The translations under genes and the position numbers were made by a program. Below, one piece after another: positions 25,147 through 33,446 of a DNA stretch of 64,000 nt (positions are counted from its first letter, which is position 1; every line of letters begins with the position of its first letter). The stretch spans positions 34,668 to 98,667 of the forward strand of contig NZ_JAPSIB010000019.1 in assembly GCF_031179145.1 (NCBI RefSeq). The letters run 5' to 3'. The DNA comes from Brevibacterium sp. (GTDB taxonomy: Bacteria; Actinomycetota; Actinomycetes; Actinomycetales; Brevibacteriaceae). The notes below the pieces were generated by a model. It was not told where the DNA came from. It was given only the letters and a program-made list of their open reading frames with translations, and did no database searches.

Positions 25147-25546
25147 CGGTGGGTTGAGTCAGGGCCGGTCGCGGTTGTCGCCGGCCCCACTTGACCGCTG
25201 ACGCCGGCGGCGCCGCGGCGTCGCTGGTGCCGGCAACGTCGCTGGCGGCGCCGCTCGATCGCTGGCGCTGCCGCTGCGGGAGGCGGTCGCCGGCGGCAAC
25301 GTCGCTCGCTCCAACGAGAACAGCTCTGCTCGACCAGTTCGACCGGTCGAGCAGAGCTGTTCTGGTTTCCAGCTCCGTAGAAGTAGTTGAAATCGCGCAC
25401 GATGGAGGCTTCTGCTCGCTTCTCAAGGAGTTTTCGATCAGAAGCCGGTACAGTGCGCGTTTTCAACAACATTCTCGTCGACTGCCGAAGTTGCGCAGAC
25501 ACCAAAGGGGCCAGGGAGGCGGGGGTTAGGGGGCAGCGGCAAAGAA
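25147..25546. other. 400-base gap with a long perfect hairpin
   Basis: Non-coding stretch after the permease. Its first part (25190-25300) is very GC-rich with imperfect repeats of GCAACGTCGCT and GGCGGCGCCG. It then contains the strong hairpin listed separately. From 25370 to 25540 it becomes more AT-rich, without a credible gene. Confidence 0.5.
25317..25363. terminator. Perfect 19-bp hairpin downstream of the permease
   Basis: Arms 25317-25335 (AGAACAGCTCTGCTCGACC) and 25345-25363 are exact inverse complements around a nine-base loop. The RNA hairpin would be very stable. It lies 170 bases after the permease stop and is followed only by TCTGGTTTCC, so it may be a terminator without a full U-tract, or a structured 3' end. 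Confidence 0.6.
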
Positions 25547-25586
25547 AATGTGCCGCGACATCGAGTGAACGATGTCGCGACACATT
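25547..25586 (-). terminator. Intrinsic terminator of tRNA-Ser(TGA)
   Basis: Arms 25547-25563 and 25570-25586 pair over 17 bases with one G-T mismatch and a six-base loop. On the minus strand the stem ends in CACATT followed by TTCTTT, a T-rich tract. It lies 33 bases beyond the tRNA 3' end, as expected for a Rho-independent terminator of that gene. Confidence 0.8.
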
Positions 25587-25618
25587 CCCCTGCAAGCGGG
25601 AGATACCCCCACAAAACG

Positions 25619-25706
25619 CGGAAGCGGTGGGATTCGAACCCACGGTACGGGGTTACCGCACAATGGTTTTCAAGACCATCTCTTTCGGCCGCTCAGACAC
25701 GCTTCC
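25619..25706 (-). tRNA. tRNA-Ser (anticodon TGA)
   Basis: An 88-base class II tRNA on the minus strand. The acceptor GGAAGCG pairs with CGCTTCC with discriminator G; the D arm TGTCTGAGCGG and a long variable arm are typical of serine tRNAs; the anticodon stem ATGGT/ACCAT encloses CTTGAAA, giving TGA, which reads UCA/UCG-type codons. The T loop contains TTCGAATC. CCA is not encoded. A terminator follows it. Confidence 0.95.
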
Positions 25707-25865
25707 ATGGTTCGAGATGAACCCGGCCTGCTCAGCCGCGAGGCTGAGCCACAACAGTTTCTCACAGTCCGTTCGCGTTCCGCTAATCGCGAGCGAGCGC
25801 GAACCACGGGCGAGCCAGACCCCCACAAGTTGCCCACTGAACCTCTAGAAGCCCCGCTCGGGAGG

Positions 25866-27983
25866 TCAGGAATCCTCCGAATCCCTGCCCTGCTTCTGGG
25901 CCCCGGAGGACTTCTCCTCGTGCTTCAGGTCGTTCGTGCGACGGCCGTTCGAGTCCGCATCCTTCGGTGTGGCACCGCGCGCCGCAAACGACGCGGGCAC
26001 CCGTGAGACCACAGGTTCTTCCTCGTCATCGAATTCGGCGTCATCGGCGTCGAGTGCCGCATTGCCGTCATCGTTCTTCTCGCCGGCGTCGTCCTTCTTC
26101 GACTCCTCGGGAGCGCCAGCATCGCCTGCGCCAGAACCGGCACTTGAACCAGCGCCAGTATCGGCAGCGGACTCCGGCCCCAGGGTGAGGCCCTCCGGTG
26201 CGACGACCTCGTCGCCGTCCTCGGCATCGGGCACCGTCAGCTCGACCTCGGTGGGTTCGTCACTGGCTCGTGCCGGCTTGCCCTTGAGCACCAGGGCCAG
26301 GGTGGCCAGGGGGACGGAGAGCCAATTCGGCCGGTTGCGGAGTTCGGTGACGACCTCAACGAGCAGCCGGTCGATGAGCGCGGCTCGCAGCACCGGGTCG
26401 CCCAAGCCGATGGACTCTCCGCGCGCCCGGGAGTACCCGCTGAGCAGAGAGTTCTGCACCTGGGAGGCCCAGAGGAACTCGGGCGAATCGTAGATGGCGC
26501 GCAGTGCGTCCGAACTGCTGCCGAAGCCGTTGACGACGAGCCCGCCGTCCTCGGAATCGAGGGCACCGGTCCGCTGCAGCCGTGCGAACCCGGCCGCGTA
26601 GTCGACGCTGCGCAGCAGGGCGACCAGGTCCAGTGCCGGCGGCTTCGGGTCGGAGTTCGCGGAATCGCTGAACTTCACCACTGTGTAGCCGTCCGTCGGC
26701 GAGCTGACCACATGGTCGAGCGTCAGTTCGCCGTGGATCTTCTGCAGACTGCCGATCGTCTCCAGGGCCAGCAGCTTCGCCCGGTGCTTGCGCAGTTCAG
26801 GCACCAGGGAGTCCAGGGCCAGAGGTGCCCGGCCCAAGGCCCAGTCGACGCGCTCGGTCCATTTCTGCACGAGCTGCTTCGTCGGCTCCCCCGTGCCCTC
26901 GACGATGCCGAACTCCGCGGCGAGGTCGGCGTGCAGCTCACCGATCCTCCGGCCCATCTCCGCCGCCTGCGCGTTGTATCCGCCGATCGACCCGGAGTCG
27001 ACGTTGCAGACGATGTCGACGGCCTCCCGCCACGCGGGTTCGGCCTCGACGTCAACGTGGGACAGCAGCGCCATCGGCGCCTCCATCTCCGTGACCTCGA
27101 ACATGTCGTACCAGCGGCCCGAACTCCACCCGACCACTTCGGGAACGCTGCGCGAGCCCGCCTCGGTCAGCAGCACCGGAATGGTCAGTGAGGACGGCAT
27201 CCCGTTCTCGAGCACGCGGAAGAAGCTGAGCTCCATCGGCTCGTACTCGTCATGGATGACCACGGTCGACTTGTTGGCGCTCGACTCCGTGACCTCGATC
27301 GGCCGCACCACCACGGTCGCGGGGGCCGACGACCCGGGGGCCGGCGTGGCCAGCGCCTCCTTCGACGGCTTCGGGGGAACCACCTCGGTGACGGTGTCGA
27401 AAGGGGCGGAGAGATCCGCAGGGTCGACGATCTCCGTCGCACCCGGATAGGGGGCGTCTCCGGCAGGAATCGGACCGGCAGGAATCGGACCGGGCGGAAC
27501 CTGGCCGGACGGAACCTGGCCGGCGGACACCTGACCGGAGGAAGTCCGCCGTGCGGCACTGTCCTCGTCGTGGCGCAGCGATTCGGTGCTCAGCTGCCCG
27601 CCGGCGAAGACCTTGCGCTTGACGATGGCATCGGCCATGAGGTTGACGAACACGGGGTCCGCGGGTCCGTCGTAGACGTAGACCGGGCCGCGGGCCAAGT
27701 CGTCGACCTGGCCGATGAGGGCATGCCGGAGATGGAGGTCCTCGCTGCCCCTCAGCGAGAGGGGGATGTTGAGGCGGCGCAGGGTGGGCCCGTCGCCCAC
27801 GGAGATCACGGTCACCAGGCCGACGAATCCGCCGAGCTCCTCGGCCGGGTAGGTGAAGGCGCGCGCCACCGACATCGGGGTGATGTCGGGGTCAGTCCCG
27901 AAATCTGCAGCGAGCTTGGGGAACCACGGCTGCCGAGGTATCCAGCTGGCTAACAGTTGTTCGAGCTCACTGCTGATGGCCAT
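25866..27983 (-). CDS. Maltokinase-like protein with altered catalytic motifs
   Basis: A 705-residue protein. The N-terminus (residues about 5-105, LLASWIPRQPWFPKL) resembles the N-terminal cap of actinobacterial maltokinases (Mak/Pep2), and the middle resembles their kinase fold: SLQKIHGELTLDHV near 430, then TVVKFSDSAN and ALDLVALLRSVDYAAGFARL. In true maltokinases these positions read HGD...DFEG, so the catalytic Asp is Glu here and the metal-binding DFEG is KFSD. Activity is therefore doubtful and it may be a pseudokinase. A Pro/Gly repeat linker (about 145-175) and a long acidic C-terminal tail (about 585-705) are additions. No treS or glgE neighbours are seen. ATG follows AAGGAGG. Confidence 0.7.
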   Translation of the reverse strand: MAISSELEQLLASWIPRQPWFPKLAADFGTDPDITPMSVARAFTYPAEELGGFVGLVTVISVGDGPTLRRLNIPLSLRGSEDLHLRHALIGQVDDLARGPVYVYDGPADPVFVNLMADAIVKRKVFAGGQLSTESLRHDEDSAARRTSSGQVSAGQVPSGQVPPGPIPAGPIPAGDAPYPGATEIVDPADLSAPFDTVTEVVPPKPSKEALATPAPGSSAPATVVVRPIEVTESSANKSTVVIHDEYEPMELSFFRVLENGMPSSLTIPVLLTEAGSRSVPEVVGWSSGRWYDMFEVTEMEAPMALLSHVDVEAEPAWREAVDIVCNVDSGSIGGYNAQAAEMGRRIGELHADLAAEFGIVEGTGEPTKQLVQKWTERVDWALGRAPLALDSLVPELRKHRAKLLALETIGSLQKIHGELTLDHVVSSPTDGYTVVKFSDSANSDPKPPALDLVALLRSVDYAAGFARLQRTGALDSEDGGLVVNGFGSSSDALRAIYDSPEFLWASQVQNSLLSGYSRARGESIGLGDPVLRAALIDRLLVEVVTELRNRPNWLSVPLATLALVLKGKPARASDEPTEVELTVPDAEDGDEVVAPEGLTLGPESAADTGAGSSAGSGAGDAGAPEESKKDDAGEKNDDGNAALDADDAEFDDEEEPVVSRVPASFAARGATPKDADSNGRRTNDLKHEEKSSGAQKQGRDSEDS

Positions 27984-28067
27984 GTCGCCTCCTTGAAGGG
28001 AATACGGGCATCTTCCATCAAATCACGGTTGCGTCCTCACGCTCATGCTGACGCACCGACAGTCGTG

Positions 28068-28108
28068 TCTTGACCCCATCGGTCCCGTCTCTTGACCGCA
28101 TCAGTCCC
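28068..28108. repeat. Two 19-base direct repeats before the threonine dehydratase gene
   Basis: TCTTGACCCCATCGGTCCC (28068) and TCTTGACCGCATCAGTCCC (28090) differ at two positions and start 22 bases apart, two helical turns. They lie in the divergent gap between the maltokinase-like gene and the dehydratase gene and could be paired regulator sites or overlapping promoter -35 elements (TTGACC). Confidence 0.55.
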
Positions 28109-28171
28109 ATCGCTTGTCCTCATTCCGAAACGAATTGCCAAATGGCAAGACAGGAGGCGCACAATAGAGAG

Positions 28172-29458
28172 GTGTTGAAACAAGACGTGTCACCCCAGCA
28201 GCAAACGCTCGCCCTCGAGGTCGAAGCGGCCGCGCGGCGAATTGCCGACTCCGTGATCATGTCGCCCCTGCACATTTCGGAGCGGCTCTCAGCCGCCACC
28301 GGCGCATGCGTCTACCTCAAGCGCGAGGACCAGCAGCTGGTCCGGTCGTACAAGATTCGCGGCGCCTTCAACTTCATGCTCCAGCTCGACGCGGACGAAC
28401 GGGCCCGCGGCGTCGTCTGCGCCTCGGCGGGCAATCATGCCCAGGGCTTCGCGCGCGCGTGCAAGGAACTGGACATTCAGGGCACGATCTTCGTCCCCAA
28501 GACGACGCCGAGGCAGAAGATCGATCGTGTCCGCCACTTCGGTGGGGACCGGGTGACTATCGAGATCGCCGGCTCCACCTACGATGACGCCTCCGCCCTG
28601 GCGCACCGGTTCGCCGAACTCAATGGCGCTCTCCTCATCTCCGCGTTCGACGATCTGCGCACGATCGCCGGCCAGGGCACCGTGGGCGTGGAGATCGCCG
28701 CGCAGCTCGACGTCGACCCCGATTACATCATCGTCCCCGTCGGCGGAGGCGGAATCCTCTCCGGGGTCGCCGCCTACGCCGCCGAGCACCTGCCTCACAC
28801 CAAGGTCATCGGCGCCGAGCCCGCCGGAGCCGCCTCGATGATCGCCGCACTCAAGGCGGGCCGGCCGATCACCCTGGAGAACATCGATCGCTTTGCCGAC
28901 GGCACCGCGGTCAAACGCGCCGGCGCGATCACCTACCGGATCGTGTCGGAACTCGGCGTCGACGTCCGCCCGGTCGATGAGGGCGCCGTGGCCACGGAGA
29001 TGCTCGACATGTACCAGACCGACGGCATCATCGCCGAACCGTCGGGGGCGCTGGCCTCGGCGGCCATCGGCGCGCAGGGATCGGGCAAGCCGATCACCGT
29101 CGAACCCGGATCGACCGTCGTGTGCCTCGTCTCGGGCGGCAACAACGACATCTCCCGCTACCCGGAGATCCTTGAGCGCTCACTCGTCCACGAGGGCCTC
29201 AAGCACTACTTCATCGTCGACTTCCCGCAGGAGCCGGGTGCCCTGCGCCGGTTCCTCAACGAGATCCTCGGACCCGAGGACGACATCGCGCTGTTCGAGT
29301 ACGTCAAACGCTCCGACCGGGAGACCGGACCCGCGTTCGTCGGAATCCAGCTCGGCTCCGCCGAGGACCTGCCGAACCTGCTCGAGCGCATGGACGCCTC
29401 CCCGATCGAGATCGAACGCGTGCACAAGAACTCGCCCCTGTTCCGGCTCTTCGCCTGA
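28172..29458 (+). CDS. ilvA: Threonine dehydratase, biosynthetic type
   Basis: A 428-residue PLP enzyme converting threonine to 2-oxobutanoate, the first step to isoleucine. The PLP lysine is in VRSYKIRGAFNFM; the ASAGNHAQGFA substrate loop and the VPVGGGGILSGVA phosphate-binding glycines follow. From about 340 the C-terminus (HEGLKHYFIVDFPQEPGALR) is a single ACT-like regulatory domain, as in the short corynebacterial IlvA, so isoleucine feedback is likely. GTG 28172 and ATG 28142 are both possible; AGGAGG at 28152 is rather far from the GTG. No other ilv genes are nearby. Confidence 0.92.
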   Translation: MLKQDVSPQQQTLALEVEAAARRIADSVIMSPLHISERLSAATGACVYLKREDQQLVRSYKIRGAFNFMLQLDADERARGVVCASAGNHAQGFARACKELDIQGTIFVPKTTPRQKIDRVRHFGGDRVTIEIAGSTYDDASALAHRFAELNGALLISAFDDLRTIAGQGTVGVEIAAQLDVDPDYIIVPVGGGGILSGVAAYAAEHLPHTKVIGAEPAGAASMIAALKAGRPITLENIDRFADGTAVKRAGAITYRIVSELGVDVRPVDEGAVATEMLDMYQTDGIIAEPSGALASAAIGAQGSGKPITVEPGSTVVCLVSGGNNDISRYPEILERSLVHEGLKHYFIVDFPQEPGALRRFLNEILGPEDDIALFEYVKRSDRETGPAFVGIQLGSAEDLPNLLERMDASPIEIERVHKNSPLFRLFA

Positions 29459-29510
29459 TCCGGGATCTGCCCCGGTTCGCGAAGTCAGTGCCTCCGATTA
29501 GAGTGGACAC

Positions 29511-30551
29511 ATGCGAGCAATCACGATTTCGGCACCCGGCGGCCCCGAGGTTCTCGAGGTCACCGAGGAGCCTCAGCCAGGCATAGCTCCCGACGAAGTG
29601 CTGGTCGCAGTTCATGCGGCCGGCATCAATCGCGCCGATCTGCTGCAGCGGCAGGGGTTCTACAATCCCCCACCCGGAGCCACGACGATCCCCGGTCTCG
29701 AAGTCTCGGGCACCATCGCCGAGGTGGGACCGGAGGTCACAGGATGGAAGGTTGGCGACCGCGTCGCTGCTCTGCTCACCGGCGGCGGATACGCCGAGGC
29801 GGTTCCCGTTCCCGCAGGCCAGCTCCTTCCCGTTCCCGAAAGTCTGAGCCTGACCGAAGCCGCCGCCCTGCCCGAGGTGCTCGCCACTGTGCACTCGAAC
29901 ATCGTCGGGCGCGCCGGAATCCAGGCAGGCGAGTGGCTCCTCGTCCACGGCGGCGCCTCGGGGATCGGGACGGCCGCGATCCAGGTGGCCAGGCATCTCG
30001 GCGTCCACGTCGTCGTCACCGTCGGCTCCGAGCGAAAGGCGCAGTTCTGCCGCGACCTCGGGGCCGACGCCGTCATCAACTATCGAGAAGAGGACTTCGT
30101 CTCCCGGATCCATGAGATCTGCACGCATGGGGACGGCACGACCGGTGCCGACGTCATCCTCGACATCATCGGGGCCAAGTACCTCGAGCGCAACATCAAG
30201 GCCCTGGCCACCGACGGACGCCTGGTGATCATCGGGCTCCAGGGAGGGACGAAGGCGGAGATCAACCTCGGCGACCTGTTGCAGCCCAGGAAGACCGTCA
30301 CTGCCACGACCCTGCGCGCCCGTCCCAAGGAACAGAAAGCCCAGATCGTCGCCGAGGTGGTTGAGCAGCTCTGGCCGGCCGTGACTGCAGGCGACATCCG
30401 GCCGATCATCCACGAGACCCTGCCGCTGGCCGAGGCCGGTCGCGGACAGGCGGCGCTGGAAGAGGGAGCGAGCATCGGAAAGGTGCTGCTCATCGTCGAC
30501 GAGGAATCCCAGACGACCGAAGCCGGACAGGAAGAAGACACTCGATCATGA
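29511..30551 (+). CDS. NAD(P)H-quinone oxidoreductase, zinc-free MDR type
   Basis: A 346-residue medium-chain dehydrogenase/reductase of the quinone oxidoreductase group (PIG3/QorA-like). The N-terminal GroES-like part has AAGINRADLLQRQGFYNPPP, the signature of the subgroup, and the cofactor fold has HGGASGIGTAAIQVARHLG. The catalytic zinc ligands of alcohol dehydrogenases are absent. It reduces quinones or enones with NAD(P)H in the cytosol. The stop overlaps the proteasome-activator gene by four bases. Confidence 0.9.
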   Translation: MRAITISAPGGPEVLEVTEEPQPGIAPDEVLVAVHAAGINRADLLQRQGFYNPPPGATTIPGLEVSGTIAEVGPEVTGWKVGDRVAALLTGGGYAEAVPVPAGQLLPVPESLSLTEAAALPEVLATVHSNIVGRAGIQAGEWLLVHGGASGIGTAAIQVARHLGVHVVVTVGSERKAQFCRDLGADAVINYREEDFVSRIHEICTHGDGTTGADVILDIIGAKYLERNIKALATDGRLVIIGLQGGTKAEINLGDLLQPRKTVTATTLRARPKEQKAQIVAEVVEQLWPAVTAGDIRPIIHETLPLAEAGRGQAALEEGASIGKVLLIVDEESQTTEAGQEEDTRS

Positions 30552-31063
30552 CAACCGATCCCCACGCAGCTCACTCCATCGGCGACGAGGCAACGCACGC
30601 GCGGCAGGATGACCCCGGCGAGGAGTCGCGGGAGCTCGACATCTCCTCCCCCGCGAAAGTCATGCGCATCGGCACGATGGTCAAGCAGCTGCTGGAGGAG
30701 GTCAGGACCACCGACCTCGACGAGAAGGGCCGCGAACGTCTCGCCCAGATCCACCGCCGGTCGATCGAGGAGCTCGAGGACGGTCTGTCGAAAGACCTCA
30801 TCGATGAACTCGAACGGCTCGACCTTCCCTTCGACAGCGAGGACGGTCCGCCCACCTCCTCAGAACTGCGCGTCGCCCAGGCACAGCTCGTCGGTTGGCT
30901 GGAAGGGCTGTTCCATGGGATCCAGACGGCCATCATGGCTCAGCAGGCGATGGCGAGGCAGTCAATGGGTCAGCTTCCTCCCGGAGTCGTCCCGCCCGGC
31001 GCCGCCCGGCACCCTCAGCCCGAGTCCGACCGCGAAGACCGCGGCCACGGCAACTACCTGTGA
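30548..31063 (+). CDS. bpa: Bacterial proteasome activator Bpa/PafE
   Basis: A 171-residue homologue of Mycobacterium Bpa (Rv3780), the ATP-independent ring that opens the 20S proteasome. The family core is clear: PAKVMRIGTMVKQLLEEVR (residues 35-53), SIEELEDGLS, and AQAQLVGWLEGLFHGIQTAI (near 118-137), which build the four-helix bundle. In Mycobacterium the extreme C-terminus is GQYL, which docks into the proteasome alpha ring; here it is GHGNYL, with Asn for Gln. The N-terminus is disordered. It overlaps the upstream oxidoreductase gene by four bases and is followed by an unknown gene nine bases on. It implies that the host has a proteasome. Confidence 0.92.
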   Translation: MTTDPHAAHSIGDEATHARQDDPGEESRELDISSPAKVMRIGTMVKQLLEEVRTTDLDEKGRERLAQIHRRSIEELEDGLSKDLIDELERLDLPFDSEDGPPTSSELRVAQAQLVGWLEGLFHGIQTAIMAQQAMARQSMGQLPPGVVPPGAARHPQPESDREDRGHGNYL

Positions 31064-31072
31064 CTCCAGCCG

Positions 31073-31624
31073 ATGAAGCTCTTCTCCGGACTGAAGAAAC
31101 TCGGTCGGGCCGACCACAGCCCTGATCGGCAGTTCGGCACCGGTCTGTGGCGTCAGCACCACGATCGCTTCCTGCGTGCGGTCGATCGCTATTACACGAC
31201 GGCGGTCGCCATCTCCGAGGCCGAGGACGCCAACGCCGCAGTCACCTCGGCGAGCACCGCTGACGACGCCACGGAACCCCCGGGCGCCCCGACGAGCGAG
31301 CTCATCGCGGCCGGCACACACCGGCTCAACGAGCTCGTGCCCGTCGTCGATGACATCACCCGCTGGATGCACACCCACTGTCCGGTCGCGGGGCAAGTCG
31401 TACCGGCACACGTTCGGCAGCGGGTCGGAGACGCCCCGGAGCTGATGGCCCGGGCTTCGGCCAAGGTCGCCGAGGCGGTTCTCGCCGCGTCGATGGCCAG
31501 AACCGAGCTGCGCGCTGGACGACCGGCGGCCTCGAGCGCGCAGGCGTGTGAGCGATTCATTGCCGATGCCGCCGAACTGCTCGCTCGCGCTCGGAGCAGC
31601 CTGCCCGCAGAGGACGTCCAATGA
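31073..31624 (+). CDS. Hypothetical protein linked to bpa
   Basis: A 183-residue soluble protein, mostly helical and Ala-rich, with no recognised domain. Features include a basic N-terminus (MKLFSGLKKLG), an Ala/Thr/Pro linker near 55-75 and a central DITRWMHTHCPVAGQVVP segment. It lies nine bases after bpa and overlaps the HAD gene by four, so it belongs to the same four- or five-gene operon. A link to protein turnover is only a guess. Confidence 0.7.
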   Translation: MKLFSGLKKLGRADHSPDRQFGTGLWRQHHDRFLRAVDRYYTTAVAISEAEDANAAVTSASTADDATEPPGAPTSELIAAGTHRLNELVPVVDDITRWMHTHCPVAGQVVPAHVRQRVGDAPELMARASAKVAEAVLAASMARTELRAGRPAASSAQACERFIADAAELLARARSSLPAEDVQ

Positions 31625-32544
31625 CCGCCGGCCGTCCTCGAGCAGACGTCACCGGCGCAGGAACGGGTCGAGCCGCAGCAGCAGGGCCTGTCATCTCCGT
31701 GCCTCCGGGCTTCGATCTGGGGCTCGTCGCCAGCGACATCGACGGAACCCTCCTGCTCGACTGGCAGCCGATCTCTCACACCACGATCGACGCGATCCAC
31801 CGCTGCCGGACCTCGGACATCCCATTCGTGCTCGTCACCGGGCGGCCGATCCGTTGGCTGGCTCCCATCGCCGAGCAGATCCCGGACCTCGGGCTGGTCG
31901 TGTGCCTCAATGGAGCGGTCATCTACGACATCGCCACCTCCAGCGCGGTCAAGGCCCACACGATCGCCCATTCCGACATCGAGGAGATCGTCTCAGCGAT
32001 CTCCTCCTCACAGCCCGAGGCCCGCTTCGCCTTCGAGACCCTGTCGGGACTGCTCATCGACCCCGGCTTCCCCACCCGGCTGCCCCAGGATGCCGACATC
32101 GTCGAGGACCTGTCCCAGCTGCGCGAACGCGACGTCGTCAAAATCCTGGTCAGCATCGGGACCGATGACTCGCAGGCCCTCCACGATCTGCTCGGTCCGG
32201 TGCTCACCCATTCCTGTCACGCCACGTTCTCCGATCCCGTCAACGGGCTCGTCGAGCTGGCAGCGGCGGGGATCACCAAGGCGAAGACATTGGAACGCCT
32301 GTGCGAGCACCTGGGCGTGGATCGGCGTCGGGTGTTGGCATTCGGAGACATGCCCAACGACATCGAGATGCTCACCTGGGCCGGACACGGAGTCGCGGTG
32401 GGCAACGCTCTTGACGCAGTGAAGGAGTCAGCGGATGCCGTCGCCGAGGCGGTTGAGGCGGAGGGCGTCGCCCGCTACCTCGGCGCGGTGCTCGACTCTC
32501 TCGAAATCGGCACCGAGTCGGGCAACGCCGACTCATCACACTGA
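31621..32544 (+). CDS. HAD-superfamily phosphatase, Cof type
   Basis: A 307-residue Cof-like (class IIB) haloacid-dehalogenase hydrolase. Motif I is ASDIDGTLLL (nucleophile Asp near residue 39), motif II is VTGRP, motif III uses the Lys in ITKAKTLERL, and motif IV is AFGDMPNDIEML. Such enzymes remove phosphate from sugars or cofactors. It is the last gene of the operon with bpa and is convergent with a second HAD gene ten bases away, an unusual pairing of two relatives. Confidence 0.92.
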   Translation: MTAGRPRADVTGAGTGRAAAAGPVISVPPGFDLGLVASDIDGTLLLDWQPISHTTIDAIHRCRTSDIPFVLVTGRPIRWLAPIAEQIPDLGLVVCLNGAVIYDIATSSAVKAHTIAHSDIEEIVSAISSSQPEARFAFETLSGLLIDPGFPTRLPQDADIVEDLSQLRERDVVKILVSIGTDDSQALHDLLGPVLTHSCHATFSDPVNGLVELAAAGITKAKTLERLCEHLGVDRRRVLAFGDMPNDIEMLTWAGHGVAVGNALDAVKESADAVAEAVEAEGVARYLGAVLDSLEIGTESGNADSSH

Positions 32545-32554
32545 CGCCGTCCGT

Positions 32555-33406
32555 CTACAGACCGCGGGTGTTGGTCTCCCCGGTAGCGTCGAGCAGGCTC
32601 CTGCCCAGGTCGAATCGGTCGACCAGCTCGAGAGCGAGTCCGTCTTCGTCGACCGTCTTCGCCACCACGGTGGCGAGTTCCTTGAGCTCTTCCTTCGCCT
32701 GGCCCATCACGATCGCGTATTCGGCCCAGTCGAGCATCTCTTTGTCATTGAGCCCGTCACCAGCCGCGACGCTGAGTTCGTGGTCGATGCCGAGTTCGGC
32801 CTCGACGAGCTGGAGCGCACTGGCCTTGGACACACCGTCGGGAGCGATGTCGAGCCAGTTGCTCCACCCGATGGAGTAGCTGACCTCATGGAGCCCGAGC
32901 CGGTCGACGGCCTGCGCGAATTCCTCGGCACTGCCGTTGACCTCGCGCATCACGATGCGGGTCGCGCGCTTCACCAGAAGCTCTTCGAAGCTGACGATGT
33001 CGAGGGTGTCCGAGGCGGCAAGCTCACCGGGAGGGAACTCACCCGAGGCCCAGCGGTGCAGGTCGGGGTCCTCGACGAGGAACAGCGCCGCGGGCAGGGC
33101 TGCGTGCATCCGCAGCAGGGCGTCCTTGGGATCGAAGGACACGACATGGTGCATCTCCCAGCCGTTCTCCAGTTCCGGGTCCAGACGGACGACGACGGAG
33201 CCGTTGGAGCACACGACGAAACCGGTGGTCAGGCCGAGGGCGTGGACCACTTCGAGGGCACCGGGCAGGGCCCGGCCGGTGGAGACGACAAGGTGATGCC
33301 CGGCCGCGCCCAGCTCGGTCAAGACTCGATGAGTCGCTGCTGTCAGCGTGCCATCGTAGTTGACGATGGTTCCATCGACGTCGAGAGCGATGAGATGCGG
33401 GGGCAA
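32555..33406 (-). CDS. HAD-superfamily phosphatase, Cof type (second)
   Basis: A 283-residue class IIB HAD hydrolase. The motifs are IALDVDGTIVNYDGT near the N-terminus, VSTGRALPG, VSKASALQLVE and VAAGDGLNDKEML. The start is TTG at 33406 with AGGAGG four bases upstream; the longer frame to 33493 adds a Cys/His/Arg-rich leader overlapping the serS end region. It lies 40 bases after serS in the same direction, so it is probably co-transcribed with it. The substrate is not predictable. Confidence 0.9.
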   Translation of the reverse strand: MPPHLIALDVDGTIVNYDGTLTAATHRVLTELGAAGHHLVVSTGRALPGALEVVHALGLTTGFVVCSNGSVVVRLDPELENGWEMHHVVSFDPKDALLRMHAALPAALFLVEDPDLHRWASGEFPPGELAASDTLDIVSFEELLVKRATRIVMREVNGSAEEFAQAVDRLGLHEVSYSIGWSNWLDIAPDGVSKASALQLVEAELGIDHELSVAAGDGLNDKEMLDWAEYAIVMGQAKEELKELATVVAKTVDEDGLALELVDRFDLGRSLLDATGETNTRGL

Positions 33407-33446
33407 TATTCCTCCTTGCAACAGGCAGTGGCGGTGGGCGAACGAC

